Assembly: GCA_963782605.1 (NCBI GenBank)
Contig: CAWAKK010000012.1
Span: forward strand, 124,001-188,000
Source of the DNA: JBDTSW01 sp963782605
GTDB lineage: Bacteria; Actinomycetota; Thermoleophilia; Solirubrobacterales; 70-9
Reading direction: 5' to 3'
DNA length: 64,000 nt
Shown here: positions 24,867 to 33,696 of the stretch, piece by piece
Layout of the letters: each line of letters opens with the position of its first letter
Position numbering within the stretch: the stretch's first letter is position 1
Translations under genes and position numbers: made by a program
Notes under the pieces: model-generated
The model's input: only the letters and a program-made list of their open reading frames with translations
What the model was told of the DNA's origin: nothing
Database searches by the model: none

Positions 24867-26063
24867 TCAGGCTCGCAGCTCGGCGAGGAGCTTCGAGTCC
24901 GCGTCCGACATGCCGGGGATCGGATCCCCGTCCCAGCTGATGTCACCGGCCATGGCGACGAAGAGCTCGGCGTGCTCGCTGTGACGAAGGCGTTCGGAGC
25001 GCACGAGTGAGAGAAATGAGTAGAGGTTCGGCAGCTGGTCGTGCCACCCGCGGTCGGACCCGCGGATGTGCATCAGGTCGCGGAGCGTCCCTGGCGTGCC
25101 CTTCATGCCCTCACTGAACATCCCGCCGAAGACGGCGAGGTCGAGCTGGATGCTCTGCCCGGTCGGGACGCTCTCGCAGTCGCCACCGGGCTCCAGCAGA
25201 CCCCTGGCGATCTGAGGCGAGGTCATGAGCAGCGCTCCGTCGGTGGCCCGCGGGTTGCACTCCACGAGGTAGGGGCCCTCCGGCGAATCGATGAAGTCGA
25301 ACGAGATCTGACCGGTATAGGACGTCTCGCTCGCGATCTGCTTGACCACCTCGAGCGTGGCGGCTCCATCGATCGATGTGAATTGGATGCCGGTCGAGTG
25401 CTGCCACTGGCGCGGGATGTCATAGGCGCAGTGCGCGGTGACGTGCCCGTCGTGGACGGTCGAGTACGTGCAGAACGTCTCGCCCTCGACGAACTCCTGG
25501 ACCAGCCATGGGTTGGCCTCGGTGGGATGACAAGCGTCGATTGGGATCTTTCCGGCGAGCGGGCCGGCGTTGGTCAAGAGCGACACTCCGCCGCGCGAGA
25601 ACGCCGCGCGTGCGAAGTAGCGGGGGAAACGCTCAAGCGCTGCCGCGAGCTCTGCGTCCGAGTGCGCGATCTCGGTCTTGGCCATCGCAAGTCCGTGACT
25701 CGTCGCGAACTGCTCGAAGCTCTCCTTGTCGTGCAGCGGAAGCAAGGTGCGAAACGGGGAGAAGAAGCACCTCGCGGCCTGCGTAAGGCGCTCGTGCTGC
25801 GTGGCGAGGTAGAAGACCTCCTCGAAGGCGGGGATGATCACGTCGATCGTCTGCTCCGCCGCGATGCGCTCGACGTCGGCGATGAACTGATCGGTGGCGT
25901 CGCGCGGCGAGCCGGTCACGAAGTGCCGCGTTACGTACTTGGAGTGGCTGCCCGGCGCGAACTCGTAGGCGTCGGCGGCGTAGACCTCGTGGCCTTCCTC
26001 GGCGAGCTTGCGGATGATCGCCAACGCGAAGGGCATCCGGGAGGAGGTGACGAGGACCTTCAC
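24867..26063 (-). CDS. ATP-grasp domain enzyme
   Basis: A 398-residue ATP-grasp protein with an N-terminal pre-ATP-grasp Rossmann-like part (VLVTSSRMPFALAIIRKL), central WLVQEFVEGETFCTYSTVHDG, and the metal-site stretch GQISFDFIDSPEGPYLVECN followed by PRATDG. This resembles carboxylate-amine or carbamoyl-phosphate-synthase-like ligases; the substrate cannot be told. GTG start overlaps the crotonase stop (GTGA), so the two are co-translated and probably act in one pathway. Confidence 0.8.
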   Translation of the reverse strand: MKVLVTSSRMPFALAIIRKLAEEGHEVYAADAYEFAPGSHSKYVTRHFVTGSPRDATDQFIADVERIAAEQTIDVIIPAFEEVFYLATQHERLTQAARCFFSPFRTLLPLHDKESFEQFATSHGLAMAKTEIAHSDAELAAALERFPRYFARAAFSRGGVSLLTNAGPLAGKIPIDACHPTEANPWLVQEFVEGETFCTYSTVHDGHVTAHCAYDIPRQWQHSTGIQFTSIDGAATLEVVKQIASETSYTGQISFDFIDSPEGPYLVECNPRATDGALLMTSPQIARGLLEPGGDCESVPTGQSIQLDLAVFGGMFSEGMKGTPGTLRDLMHIRGSDRGWHDQLPNLYSFLSLVRSERLRHSEHAELFVAMAGDISWDGDPIPGMSDADSKLLAELRA

Positions 26064-26983
26064 CGGTTGCTCCCGCCGCGCACGCCGAAGTCGCCGAAGG
26101 GCTCGTCGCGTTCGCGGATCGCCTGCTTGAAGCCGGCCTCGGCGGCCCGGCGCTGGAACTCAAATCCCTCCGGTGTGTGGCGCGCGATGCCGTCCATGAA
26201 CGTCGACAGGACTTGAGTCTGGAGCAATCCTGCGGAGAGCATCGTGCCGTTGAGCTGGAGCTTGTGCATGACCAGCTGGTTCACGGGCACCTGCGCGACC
26301 CGATCGAGGAGGCGTTGGAAGGCAGCGTCAAGCTCCTGGGGCGGGGACGCGTCGGTCGCGAGGCCCCATTGGGCCGCCTCGGCGCCGCTGATCGAGTCGC
26401 CGGTCAGGAGCAGGCGCTTGGCGCGGGCCGGACCGACGCGATGCGCCCAGAGGGAGGTGGTGGGCACGCCCCAGACGCGTGCGGGCGGGTAGCCGATCCT
26501 TGCGTCGTCTGCCACCACCAGCAGATCTGAGCAGAGCGCCATGTCGGTCCCCCCGGCGACGCAGTAGCCGTGCACCTTGCAGACCACCGGCTTCTCTGAC
26601 CAGAACAAGCTCATGAACCCACGTACGTTCCGCCACATCATCTGAAAGTCGACGACCGGGTCCCAGGTGCCGGCCGGGTCGTGGTTCGCCGCCTGCACCG
26701 TGGGATCGAGCGGTGAGCCCTCAGGAGCGCCTCCGCCGAAGCCCTCCACATCCCGGCCCTCGGCCGAGCCGACGAGGTCGTAGCCGCCACAGAATCCCGA
26801 GCCGTTACCGGCGAGGGCGATCACGTGAATCTCCGGGTCCAGGTTGGCCCGCTCGACCGCGGCAGCGAGCTCGCGCGGCATCTCGAGCGTGATCCCGTTA
26901 CCACGCTCGGGGCGATTGAGGGTGATGCGCGCGATTCGGTCATCGCGCTCGTAGGTGATGGTCTCGAACTCTGCCGCTCGCAC
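26060..26983 (-). CDS. Crotonase / enoyl-CoA hydratase family protein
   Basis: CoA-thioester enzyme of 307 residues. Crotonase motifs: ARITLNRPERGNGITLEMP, oxyanion-hole segments VIALAGNGSGFCGGYDL and KVHGYCVAGGTDMALCSDLL, and GYPPARVWGVPTTSLWAHRVGPARA. The insertion after GYDL (about residues 75-105, rich in Gly, Pro and Asp) is longer than in FadB/EchA hydratases. Reaction not determinable; hydratase or isomerase are both possible. Upstream partner of the ATP-grasp gene. GTG start. Confidence 0.85.
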   Translation of the reverse strand: MRAAEFETITYERDDRIARITLNRPERGNGITLEMPRELAAAVERANLDPEIHVIALAGNGSGFCGGYDLVGSAEGRDVEGFGGGAPEGSPLDPTVQAANHDPAGTWDPVVDFQMMWRNVRGFMSLFWSEKPVVCKVHGYCVAGGTDMALCSDLLVVADDARIGYPPARVWGVPTTSLWAHRVGPARAKRLLLTGDSISGAEAAQWGLATDASPPQELDAAFQRLLDRVAQVPVNQLVMHKLQLNGTMLSAGLLQTQVLSTFMDGIARHTPEGFEFQRRAAEAGFKQAIRERDEPFGDFGVRGGSNR

Positions 26984-27005
26984 TCCGACCTGAAGCTACA
27001 CCGGC

Positions 27006-27314
27006 TCAGCCCGCGCCGTTTACCCGGGAGATGAGCTCGTTCAGAGCCCGCAGCTCATCCGCAAGGGCCTTGCGGCCCGAGCGTGTCGCCGAGACCCACG
27101 TCCGCGGCCGCCTACCCTCGAATCCCTTCTCGACCCTGACGAGCCCCGCCTCCTCGAGCACCTGGATGTGCCGGGAGAGGTTGCCGTCGGACAGGTCCAG
27201 AGCATCTCGGAGGTAGGAGAAGTCGGCGCGCTTTGCCTCCTCGAGCACGACCAAGATCCCCAGTCGCACCCGCTGGTGGACGGTGTCGTCGAGCTTCAGC
27301 GAGGGGTGCGTCAT
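27006..27314 (-). CDS. Winged-helix transcriptional regulator (ArsR/MarR-like, HTH_27 type)
   Basis: A 102-residue regulator. HQRVRLGILVVL, then the recognition region SYLRDALDLSDGNLSRHIQVLEEAG and the wing VRVEKGFEGRRPRTWVSATRSG form one winged helix, and a short helix follows for dimerisation. It has no sensing domain, so release probably depends on a partner or a simple ligand. ATG 27314 overlaps the stop of the upstream membrane-protein gene (ATGA). Two matching palindromes in front of that gene (27884-27934) are good candidates for its operators, giving an autoregulated two-gene operon. Confidence 0.88.
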   Translation of the reverse strand: MTHPSLKLDDTVHQRVRLGILVVLEEAKRADFSYLRDALDLSDGNLSRHIQVLEEAGLVRVEKGFEGRRPRTWVSATRSGRKALADELRALNELISRVNGAG

Positions 27315-27862
27315 CGCCATCGGGCGCGCACCGCCGCCGCGGCCGCGAGGAGAACGGCGCCCGTCAAGACCGCCGCCCACACGGCGGGCTCGGAGGGCTC
27401 CAGCGCCACCAGCAGGCCGGCTAGCACCAGCAGCGCGATCCCTACCCAGCCGTCGAGCGGGCTCTCCGCGTACACGCCGATGGCCAGCAGCCCCGCCCCG
27501 ATGGGGAAGATCCATCCCGCCTCCGAGAACTCGTCGGGACCCACCCAGCCGATGACGATCGCGCCTAAGAACATCGCCGCCACGATTCCGGCGAGCACGT
27601 ACTCCTGGCGATCGAGCAGGCCGATCTCAAGCTCGTGCTTGCGGTAGTAGCGCCAGGTCACGATCAGTCCAATCGGCCCGGCGACCAGCCAGTAAACGCC
27701 CTCCCGCCCACCGTCACCGATCTGTGTGAACACCGCGCTGAGCATGGTGAGAACCCCGAAGATGAGATAGGGCAGCCAACCCGGGTCGAGCTTCTCGCGG
27801 GTCTCTCCCTGCACCCGCTCGACCTCGTCCAGCATGGTCGCCGCCGTTGCGCTGTCGGTCAC
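27311..27862 (-). CDS. Multi-pass membrane protein in operon with winged-helix regulator
   Basis: A 183-residue membrane protein with a hydrophilic N-terminus (about 35 residues) and five or six helices, including YLIFGVLTMLSAVFTQI, VYWLVAGPIGLIVTWRYYRK, EYVLAGIVAAMFLGAIVIGWV and a final pair before a basic tail. Start GTG 27862 is favoured because AGGAGGAG stands a few bases upstream; the longer ATG at 27892 would lie inside an operator palindrome. Function unknown. Such pairs (integral membrane protein plus small ArsR/MarR-like regulator) are common in actinobacteria. Confidence 0.78.
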   Translation of the reverse strand: MTDSATAATMLDEVERVQGETREKLDPGWLPYLIFGVLTMLSAVFTQIGDGGREGVYWLVAGPIGLIVTWRYYRKHELEIGLLDRQEYVLAGIVAAMFLGAIVIGWVGPDEFSEAGWIFPIGAGLLAIGVYAESPLDGWVGIALLVLAGLLVALEPSEPAVWAAVLTGAVLLAAAAAVRARWR

Positions 27863-27883
27863 TGTCTCCTCCTCGCCGGGATA

Positions 27884-27900
27884 GCTTTGCATCGCAAAGC
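27884..27900. promoter_or_regulatory. Candidate operator 2 (proximal)
   Basis: Perfect palindrome GCTTTGC-ATC-GCAAAGC. Shares the CTTTG-N5-CAAAG core with the distal site at 27916; centres are 33 bp apart, about three helical turns. Lies between the candidate -10 box and the GTG start of the membrane-protein gene. Confidence 0.6.
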
Positions 27901-27901
27901 C

Positions 27902-27930
27902 ACTGTAGCACAGACTACTTTGTATTGCAA
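27902..27930 (-). promoter_or_regulatory. Candidate promoter of the membrane-protein/regulator operon
   Basis: Minus-strand TTGCAA (27925-27930), 17-nt spacer, TACAGT (27902-27907). The -35 sits inside the distal palindrome and the proximal palindrome lies just past the -10, an arrangement suited to repression. Confidence 0.5.
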
Positions 27931-27934
27931 AGTA
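27916..27934. promoter_or_regulatory. Candidate operator 1 (distal)
   Basis: Palindrome TACTTTG-TATTG-CAAAGTA overlapping the candidate -35. Same CTTTG-N5-CAAAG core as the proximal operator. Confidence 0.6.
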
Positions 27935-27997
27935 CTACCACGAATCGCGCCGCTGACTGGCCGAGGCTCCTCGCCTGGGCGCGAGCGGCGTGCCGGC

Positions 27998-28954
27998 CTA
28001 CGCCTCGAGCTGATCGAAGCGGCAGTCCTTCGGGTCCTTGTCGTCGCGCCAACGCAGGAGCTTCGATCCGTGGCGGATGCGGCCGGCCGCGACGTGGTCG
28101 AAGGTGATCTCGACGACCAATTCCGGCCGCAGCGAGATCCACTCAAGCTCGCGATCTGCGGCCCAGCGGCTGGGGTCGGCCGACCCTCGCTCCCCGGTCT
28201 CATACGGCGCCAGCTCGTCCACGAGCTCACGCTTTCGCTTCGCGCTCAGGCCTGAGGTGTGGCCAACGACCCGCAGCTTGCCGTCGTCGTAGAGACCGAG
28301 GATCAGGGAGCCCACGGTGCCCTCCTCCTTACCGGGTCGCCAGCCGACCACGACGGCGTCGGCCGTGCGCAGCCGCTTTATCTTGACCATGCCCTTGCGC
28401 TCGCCGGGCAGGTACGGCGCGTCGACCTTCTTGGCGATGACGCCCTCCCCCGATTGGAGCCAACCCTCGGCCCCCTTCGTGTCCTCGCTCAGCGGCGTCA
28501 GCTCGACCGAGCCAGCGTCGGCCGCTGCGGCGACCAGCCGCTCCAAGCGATCTCGGCGCTCGCTGAACGGGTGGTCGAGGAGCCTCTCGTCTTCGCTGGA
28601 GAGCAGATCGAAGGCGCGGAAGACAACCGGTGTTTCCTCGGCGAGCATGTTGATCCGCGACTCCGCCGGGTGAATCCGGTTTTGGAGCGCGTCGAAGATC
28701 TCGCTCCCGTCGTCGCCCAGGATCACCAACTCGCCGTCGAGCACGAACCGACCCTCGGGGAACCGCAGCTCGGGGAAGTAGCGCGCGAGCGGCTTGCCGT
28801 TTCGCGACTGGACGAAGACTTCGTCCCCGTCGACGAATGCAAGTGCCCGGAACCCGTCGTACTTCGGCTCGTACGCCCATTCCTCGCCCTCCGGGAGCTC
28901 CTTGCGCGAGAGCGCGAGCTGAGGCTTGACCGGCGGCTTCAAAGGCAGGGCCAC
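27998..28954 (-). CDS. ligC: ATP-dependent DNA ligase, LigC type
   Basis: A 318-residue single-subunit ATP-dependent ligase. The adenylation motif I is EPKYDGFRA with the nucleotidyl Lys near residue 31. Motif III is PVVFRAFDLL, motif IV GVIAKKVDAPYLPGERKGM, motif V KIKRLRTADAVVVGW. An OB-fold domain follows and ends RIRHGSKLLRWRDDK. Length and motif layout match mycobacterial LigC, used in base-excision and gap repair. No polymerase or nuclease domain is attached, unlike LigD. GTG 28954 chosen since the family start is just before this Pro/Lys-rich stretch. Confidence 0.9.
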   Translation of the reverse strand: MALPLKPPVKPQLALSRKELPEGEEWAYEPKYDGFRALAFVDGDEVFVQSRNGKPLARYFPELRFPEGRFVLDGELVILGDDGSEIFDALQNRIHPAESRINMLAEETPVVFRAFDLLSSEDERLLDHPFSERRDRLERLVAAAADAGSVELTPLSEDTKGAEGWLQSGEGVIAKKVDAPYLPGERKGMVKIKRLRTADAVVVGWRPGKEEGTVGSLILGLYDDGKLRVVGHTSGLSAKRKRELVDELAPYETGERGSADPSRWAADRELEWISLRPELVVEITFDHVAAGRIRHGSKLLRWRDDKDPKDCRFDQLEA

Positions 28955-29035
28955 AGGGCCGATCCTAGCCGCGAGCGGGTTTTGGACGCGATGCGTCCGG
29001 AACCCACCGCCGGTGCGATTGACAGGCCCACGCCG

Positions 29036-29064
29036 CCTCCAATGCGAGTTGTCAGTTGTTGCTG
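29036..29064 (-). repeat. 3'-end motif copy C (GCATTG motif)
   Basis: The sense strand reads CAGCAACAACTGACAACTCG and then CATTGGAGG, starting 3 bases past the CapA-like gene's stop at 29068. Plus-strand CACGCCGCCTCCAATGC nearly matches copy B near 11632. Confidence 0.5.
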
Positions 29065-29067
29065 TCC

Positions 29068-30270
29068 CTACGGCAACCGTGTCGGCTCGGGTTCCGCCGG
29101 CTCCCGCCCGACGACCCCCACGGTGCGCTCGTAGGAGGCGGCGAGCGCCGCCGGATCCGCCTCCCCCGCCTCGAGCGCCGGGCCCACCGGGAGAACCCGG
29201 TAGTCGAGGTGATCGACCCATGTCGGCACATAGCGAACCCCGGTGACGCGGGCGCCGTCGCCGTCGACGACGAGGTCGAGCAGCGCCACATAGCCGTCCT
29301 GGCTGGCAGCGGCCAGGCCCATGTCCGCGCCCTGGTTGGAGATCAGGTTGCCCTCGGAGAAGACCGTCGTCTTGCCCTCCACCTCGCGAATGGGCTGCAC
29401 CACGTGTGGCCCCTGGCCAACGATCGCCGTGACGGCCGGCTCGTTGGCAACGGCACGGGCGAGAGCGACCTGGGCTTCGTTTGGCTCGCTCACGTATTCG
29501 GGGGTGATCTCAGAGGCCCAGTGGAGGTTCACGATCACGGCGTCCGCGCCTGCCCTGCGGGCACGCCGTGCATCAGCCGCGATCCGCTCGGGGTCGAAGA
29601 GGTTGATCGAGTAGGGCTGCGGCACCGGCAGGCCGTTGGTGTCGCTCGCGTAGGCGAGGAAGGCGACCCGGGCCCCTCCCGACTTGAGGATCAGGGGCTT
29701 GCGCGCGGCACGCTCGCTCGTGGCCGAGCCGGTGTGGCGCACGCCGGCGCGGTCGAGCGCGGCGAGCGTCTCACCGATGCCCTCCTCGCCTTGATCGAGG
29801 GTGTGGTTCGAGGCTGTGGAGCAGGCGTCCCAACCCGTCGCCGCTATCCCCTCGGCCAGTGACGGGGGAGTGTTGAAGATCGGGTAGCTCGTCGGCGGCG
29901 CGGGGGTCATCGGCACCTCGACGTGACAGAACGCGAGGTCGGCGTCGGCGATGTAGGGCTTCACCTCCTCGAACAGGGGAGCGAACTCGTAGCGCTCGCC
30001 GCCACCGACCTCTAGCGCCCGCGCGAAGACGGGGGTGTGCATGAGGAGGTCACCGGAGAACGAGAGCGTGAGCCTGACCGGGTCGGCCGCGAGCCGCTCG
30101 GAGCGGGTGGGCTCCGAGACGAGGGGCAGTCCGCCATCGCACGAGCGGAAGCCGAGGATCGCCAGCAAGATCGCGATGCCGATAACGACCAGGCCGGCCA
30201 CGCGGCGCCGCCGGTAGACCGCCGGGGTCGCTCGCGAGCGTGACCGGCGCGGCTCAGGGATCCCGGACAT
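29068..30270 (-). CDS. CapA-family (PGA_cap) metallophosphatase-like protein
   Basis: A 400-residue protein with a basic cytoplasmic N-terminus, one membrane anchor (LVVIGIAILLAILGF, about 28-42) and an extracytoplasmic PGA_cap domain. Motifs: LSFSGDLLMHTPV (metal site), LAFCHVEVPMTP, CSTASNHTLDQGEEGI, VIVNLHWASE, and AIVGQGPHVVQPI. CapA in Bacillus takes part in poly-gamma-glutamate capsule synthesis, but most actinobacterial members are orphan calcineurin-like enzymes. No capB/capC here, so I do not infer a capsule. ATG start. Confidence 0.85.
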   Translation of the reverse strand: MSGIPEPRRSRSRATPAVYRRRRVAGLVVIGIAILLAILGFRSCDGGLPLVSEPTRSERLAADPVRLTLSFSGDLLMHTPVFARALEVGGGERYEFAPLFEEVKPYIADADLAFCHVEVPMTPAPPTSYPIFNTPPSLAEGIAATGWDACSTASNHTLDQGEEGIGETLAALDRAGVRHTGSATSERAARKPLILKSGGARVAFLAYASDTNGLPVPQPYSINLFDPERIAADARRARRAGADAVIVNLHWASEITPEYVSEPNEAQVALARAVANEPAVTAIVGQGPHVVQPIREVEGKTTVFSEGNLISNQGADMGLAAASQDGYVALLDLVVDGDGARVTGVRYVPTWVDHLDYRVLPVGPALEAGEADPAALAASYERTVGVVGREPAEPEPTRLP

Positions 30271-30311
30271 AGCCCGGATTCAAGCACTGAGCACGGGGTA
30301 GGCTGGGGCGA

Positions 30312-32069
30312 GTGGAGGCCGCGACCAAGCCGGAGCTCGAGGGCAAGCCCGAGCGGTCGGCATCGTCGTTCGCCAAGTCTCTCTTCATGGGCGAGATCCA
30401 CGAGGAGCTTGTGTTCCCTTGGCCGCAGCCGGACCCAAGCGAGCAGGAGCGGATTCGCGCCCTGAATGCCGCCGCCCGCGAGATCGGCTCGCGGATGGAC
30501 CACCGCAAGATCGAGGAGAAGCGCTGGATCGGTGACGACGTCGTCCGCGCCCTCGGTGCGGCCGGGCTGTGTGGCCTCTACGTGGATGAGCGCTACGGCG
30601 GCCAGGGCCTCTCGCAGACCGGATACGCCCGGGTCTTCGAGACCTTCGCCCAGATCGACGCCACGCTCTCGATCGTCATGGGCGTCCACCAGTCGATCGG
30701 GTTCAAGGGCATCCACATGTTCGGCAGCGACGAACAGAAGGAGCGCTTCCTGCCCGACCTCGCCACCGGGCACAAGCTCGCCGGCTTCGCGCTCACCGAG
30801 CCCGAGGCGGGCTCGGACGCCTACGGGATCCAGTCGCGCGCGGTGCGCCAGCCCGACGGATCCTGGGTGCTGAACGGCGAGAAACGCTACATCGGCAACG
30901 GCTCCAAGGGGGATGTCTTCACGGCATTCGCCCGCTGCGAGGTCGACGGCTCCGACCGGCACATCGCGTTGATCCTGGAGCGGGGCATGAAGGGCTTCGA
31001 GGTCGGGGAGCGCTTCGACACCATGGGCTTGCGCGGCAACGATCTCCGCCGGCTGCGCTTCTCGGACGTGAAGGTGCCGGCCGAGAACGTGCTGGGAGAA
31101 GCGGGCGACGGCTTCAGGATCGCGATGCAGGTTCTGAACAACGGTCGCATCGGCCTCGGGACCGGGTCAGTCGGTGCGACCAAACACCTGCTCGACCTGG
31201 CGATCGACCACGTCAAAGAGCGCCGGCAGTTCGGCCAACCGCTCGCCGACTTCGAGCTCGTACAGGACAAGATCGGCTGGATGGTCTCCTACCTGTTCGG
31301 CCTGGAGTCCATGTGCTATCTGACCTGCGGGCTCGTCGACTCCGGCGTCGAGGACTACTCGCTCGAGTCGGCGATCTGCAAGGTCGCCGGCACAGAGTTC
31401 CTCTGGTACGCGGCGAACCGGGCGATGCAACTCGCCGGCGGCTCCGGCTACATGAAGACTGAGCCCTACGAGAAGACCCTCCGCGACATCCGGATTTTCC
31501 CGATCTTCGAGGGCGCCAACGACGTGATGCGGGCCTTCGTAGCCCTCTCGGGAATGAAGCCCGTGGGCGAGAAGCTGGCGGAGGTCGGGGAGATCGGCCT
31601 CGCGGATCCAATCGGCTCGATCGGCGTGCTTGCCGACTACGTCGGCTCGCGGATCCAGCGCCAGGTGCGACCCGACAAGATCACGCAGGCCCACCCGGAC
31701 CTCTCCGAGCACGCCGAAGCCGTGACCGGACAGGTGCACCAGCTTCGCGACCTGAGCGAGAAGCTCCTGCGCGAGCACCGGGGCGAGATCGTCCAGCGCC
31801 AGTTCCAACAGAAGCGGATCTACGCCGCGGTCACGGACATTTTCGCCCAGATCGCGGTGCTCTCGCGCGTCACGAGCATCTACGAGGAGCACGGCGTGGA
31901 GCCGTCGGGGCAGGAGCGCTACATCGCCGACACCTTCTGCGCGCGCGCAGCCGAGCGCGTCGCCGGGGAGTTCGGCAAGGTCGAGTCGAACGACGACGAG
32001 CGGATGTCGGCGATCGCGAAGCTCGCCTACAAGCGTGGCGAGTACGGCTACGCGCTCTTCGAAGACTGA
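30312..32069 (+). CDS. Acyl-CoA dehydrogenase, long form (VLCAD-like)
   Basis: FAD enzyme introducing the alpha-beta double bond in beta-oxidation. The 585-residue protein has the N-terminal helical domain with GLYVDERYGGQGLSQTGYA, FAD/CoA motifs GFALTEPEAGSDAYGIQS and WVLNGEKRYIGNGSKGD, the REQFGQPL-type sequence ERRQFGQPLADFE, and the catalytic Glu in IFPIFEGANDVMR. About 170 residues follow the catalytic domain, giving the long architecture of VLCAD/ACAD9. GTG start 30312. The partner ETF genes are not nearby. Confidence 0.92.
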   Translation: MEAATKPELEGKPERSASSFAKSLFMGEIHEELVFPWPQPDPSEQERIRALNAAAREIGSRMDHRKIEEKRWIGDDVVRALGAAGLCGLYVDERYGGQGLSQTGYARVFETFAQIDATLSIVMGVHQSIGFKGIHMFGSDEQKERFLPDLATGHKLAGFALTEPEAGSDAYGIQSRAVRQPDGSWVLNGEKRYIGNGSKGDVFTAFARCEVDGSDRHIALILERGMKGFEVGERFDTMGLRGNDLRRLRFSDVKVPAENVLGEAGDGFRIAMQVLNNGRIGLGTGSVGATKHLLDLAIDHVKERRQFGQPLADFELVQDKIGWMVSYLFGLESMCYLTCGLVDSGVEDYSLESAICKVAGTEFLWYAANRAMQLAGGSGYMKTEPYEKTLRDIRIFPIFEGANDVMRAFVALSGMKPVGEKLAEVGEIGLADPIGSIGVLADYVGSRIQRQVRPDKITQAHPDLSEHAEAVTGQVHQLRDLSEKLLREHRGEIVQRQFQQKRIYAAVTDIFAQIAVLSRVTSIYEEHGVEPSGQERYIADTFCARAAERVAGEFGKVESNDDERMSAIAKLAYKRGEYGYALFED

Positions 32070-32207
32070 TCGCGCCCGCTCGCGCGGTGCGGGGACGCGG
32101 GTCCCTTGGCCGTCGGCTGGACACGAGACGGCGTTGGAGGTAGGTTGTCCCGGCGGGATCGAGCCGATCGCATCGGCCCGGAGCGCCCACAAACGGAGGA
32201 GGCCAGG

Positions 32208-33659
32208 ATGGCCACACGAACGACCGGGGCAGCACGCCGGAAGCTGCCGAGGACGATCTACGCTCAGGCGTCGCCGATCTCAGTGGGAGGCACGTCGTTG
32301 TTCGCGGTGGACCGGGCGGTGAGCGGCAAGACGGTCGCGCGGTTCCGCTCCGATCGCCGGGTGGTCAGACGGGCGGCCGATCGCCTCCGGCGTGCCGGCT
32401 TCAAGGTCCTTCAGGTCTCCGACATCACGATCAACATCGCGGGCTCCGCCTCGCTTTATGAGCGGACCTTCAAGACCAAGCTCGTCACGGAGGAGCGCAC
32501 CGTGCTCAAGGAGCAAGGCCGGCGCGAGAAGGCGACCTTCATCGACGCCGCGGATACGGATGTGCGCGGGTTGATCGACACGTCCGAGAGCTCACTCGCC
32601 GATGTGGTCGAAGGAGTCGCGATCGAGGAGCCCGCCTACTACCACGCCGGGCCGCTGCCGTTCCCGCCCGCGAAGAAGTACTGGCACCTCGACGTGCCCG
32701 GCGACGTGTCGCTGGGGGTAAACGCGGATCGTGTACACCGCGAGGGCCACAGCGGGCTCGGCGTGAAGCTGGTCATGGTCGACAGCGGCTGGTACCGGCA
32801 TCCCTACTTCGAGCGGCGCGGGTACCGCGCTGGCCCGGTCGAGCTCGGACCGGGAGCCACGAAGCCAGACAAGGATGAATCCGGGCACGGGACGGGCGAA
32901 TCGGCCAACGCCTTCGCCGCCGCGCCCGACATCGACTTCACGATGGTGAAGATGGGCAATGTGAACACGACCGGGGCCTTCAACCACGCGGTTTCGCTTG
33001 GGCCCGAGGTGATCAGCTGCAGCTGGGGCTTCAGCATCCTGGAGGGACCGCTTCCGGCGGCGCTGCAGGCGCTGGCGGCGGCCGTCGCGCAGGCGGTCGC
33101 GTCGGGAATCGTCGTCGTGTTCTCAGCCGGGAACGGGCACTACGGGTTCCCCGGGCAGCATCCCGACGTGATCTCGGCCGGCGGCGTCTACCTGGAGCCC
33201 GACGGCAAGCTCCGCGCATCGAACTACGCGAGTGGGTTCGAGAGTCAGATCTACGCGAACCGCAAGGTGCCCGACGTATCCGGCCTGGTCGGCATGCGCC
33301 CTGCTGCGGCCTACATCATGCTCCCGGTCGAGCCCGGAGACGAGATCGATGTGGGCCTCGGTGGCGGCAAGCACCCGCAGGCCGACGAGACGAAAACCAG
33401 CGACGGCTGGGCCGCGTTCAGCGGAACCTCCGCGGCCGCTCCGCAGCTGGCAGGAGTGTGCGCGCTGATCAAGGAGGCCTGCCCGACCCTGTCGCCGGCG
33501 GACGTTCGCAAGGCGCTTAGGCAATCGGCACGTGACGTCAAGGCGGGCAAGAACACCCACAACGAGCAGGCCGGGCCGGGATACGACCTGGCGACCGGCG
33601 CCGGGCTGGTGGACGCACACGGCGCGGTCGAGCGCGCGCAGCAGCTCTGCGGGCCGTGA
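32208..33659 (+). CDS. Leaderless subtilisin-like (S8) serine protease
   Basis: A 483-residue subtilase without a recognisable signal peptide or membrane anchor. Catalytic triad as read: Asp192 (MVDSGW), His227 (DESGHGTGES), Ser408 (FSGTSAAAPQLAG), with Asn309 (FSAGNG) for the oxyanion hole. Residues about 40-100 form a small alpha/beta prodomain-like part (RAGFKVLQVSDITINIAGS, LYERTFKTKL). Start ATG 32208 has a strong ACGGAGGAGG nine bases upstream, which excludes the longer frame. The next gene encodes a free protein resembling this prodomain. Either cytoplasmic or exported by an unusual route. Confidence 0.88.
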   Translation: MATRTTGAARRKLPRTIYAQASPISVGGTSLFAVDRAVSGKTVARFRSDRRVVRRAADRLRRAGFKVLQVSDITINIAGSASLYERTFKTKLVTEERTVLKEQGRREKATFIDAADTDVRGLIDTSESSLADVVEGVAIEEPAYYHAGPLPFPPAKKYWHLDVPGDVSLGVNADRVHREGHSGLGVKLVMVDSGWYRHPYFERRGYRAGPVELGPGATKPDKDESGHGTGESANAFAAAPDIDFTMVKMGNVNTTGAFNHAVSLGPEVISCSWGFSILEGPLPAALQALAAAVAQAVASGIVVVFSAGNGHYGFPGQHPDVISAGGVYLEPDGKLRASNYASGFESQIYANRKVPDVSGLVGMRPAAAYIMLPVEPGDEIDVGLGGGKHPQADETKTSDGWAAFSGTSAAAPQLAGVCALIKEACPTLSPADVRKALRQSARDVKAGKNTHNEQAGPGYDLATGAGLVDAHGAVERAQQLCGP

Positions 33660-33696
33660 GCCCCCACTTGCCGGCGCCTGAGGACCGCCTGCGCTC

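Noticed and set aside
28984..28998. Hairpin GGACGC-GAT-GCGTCC between the capA-like gene and ligC as a terminator
   Set aside because: Six pairs only, no T-run on the transcribed strand, 70 bases from the stop; too weak to call.
32153..32162. GTCCCG followed by CGGGA near 32150 as a fourth 37-bp palindrome
   Set aside because: Inner arms overlap without the five-base spacer and the outer TGGCGC/GCGCCA arms are absent.
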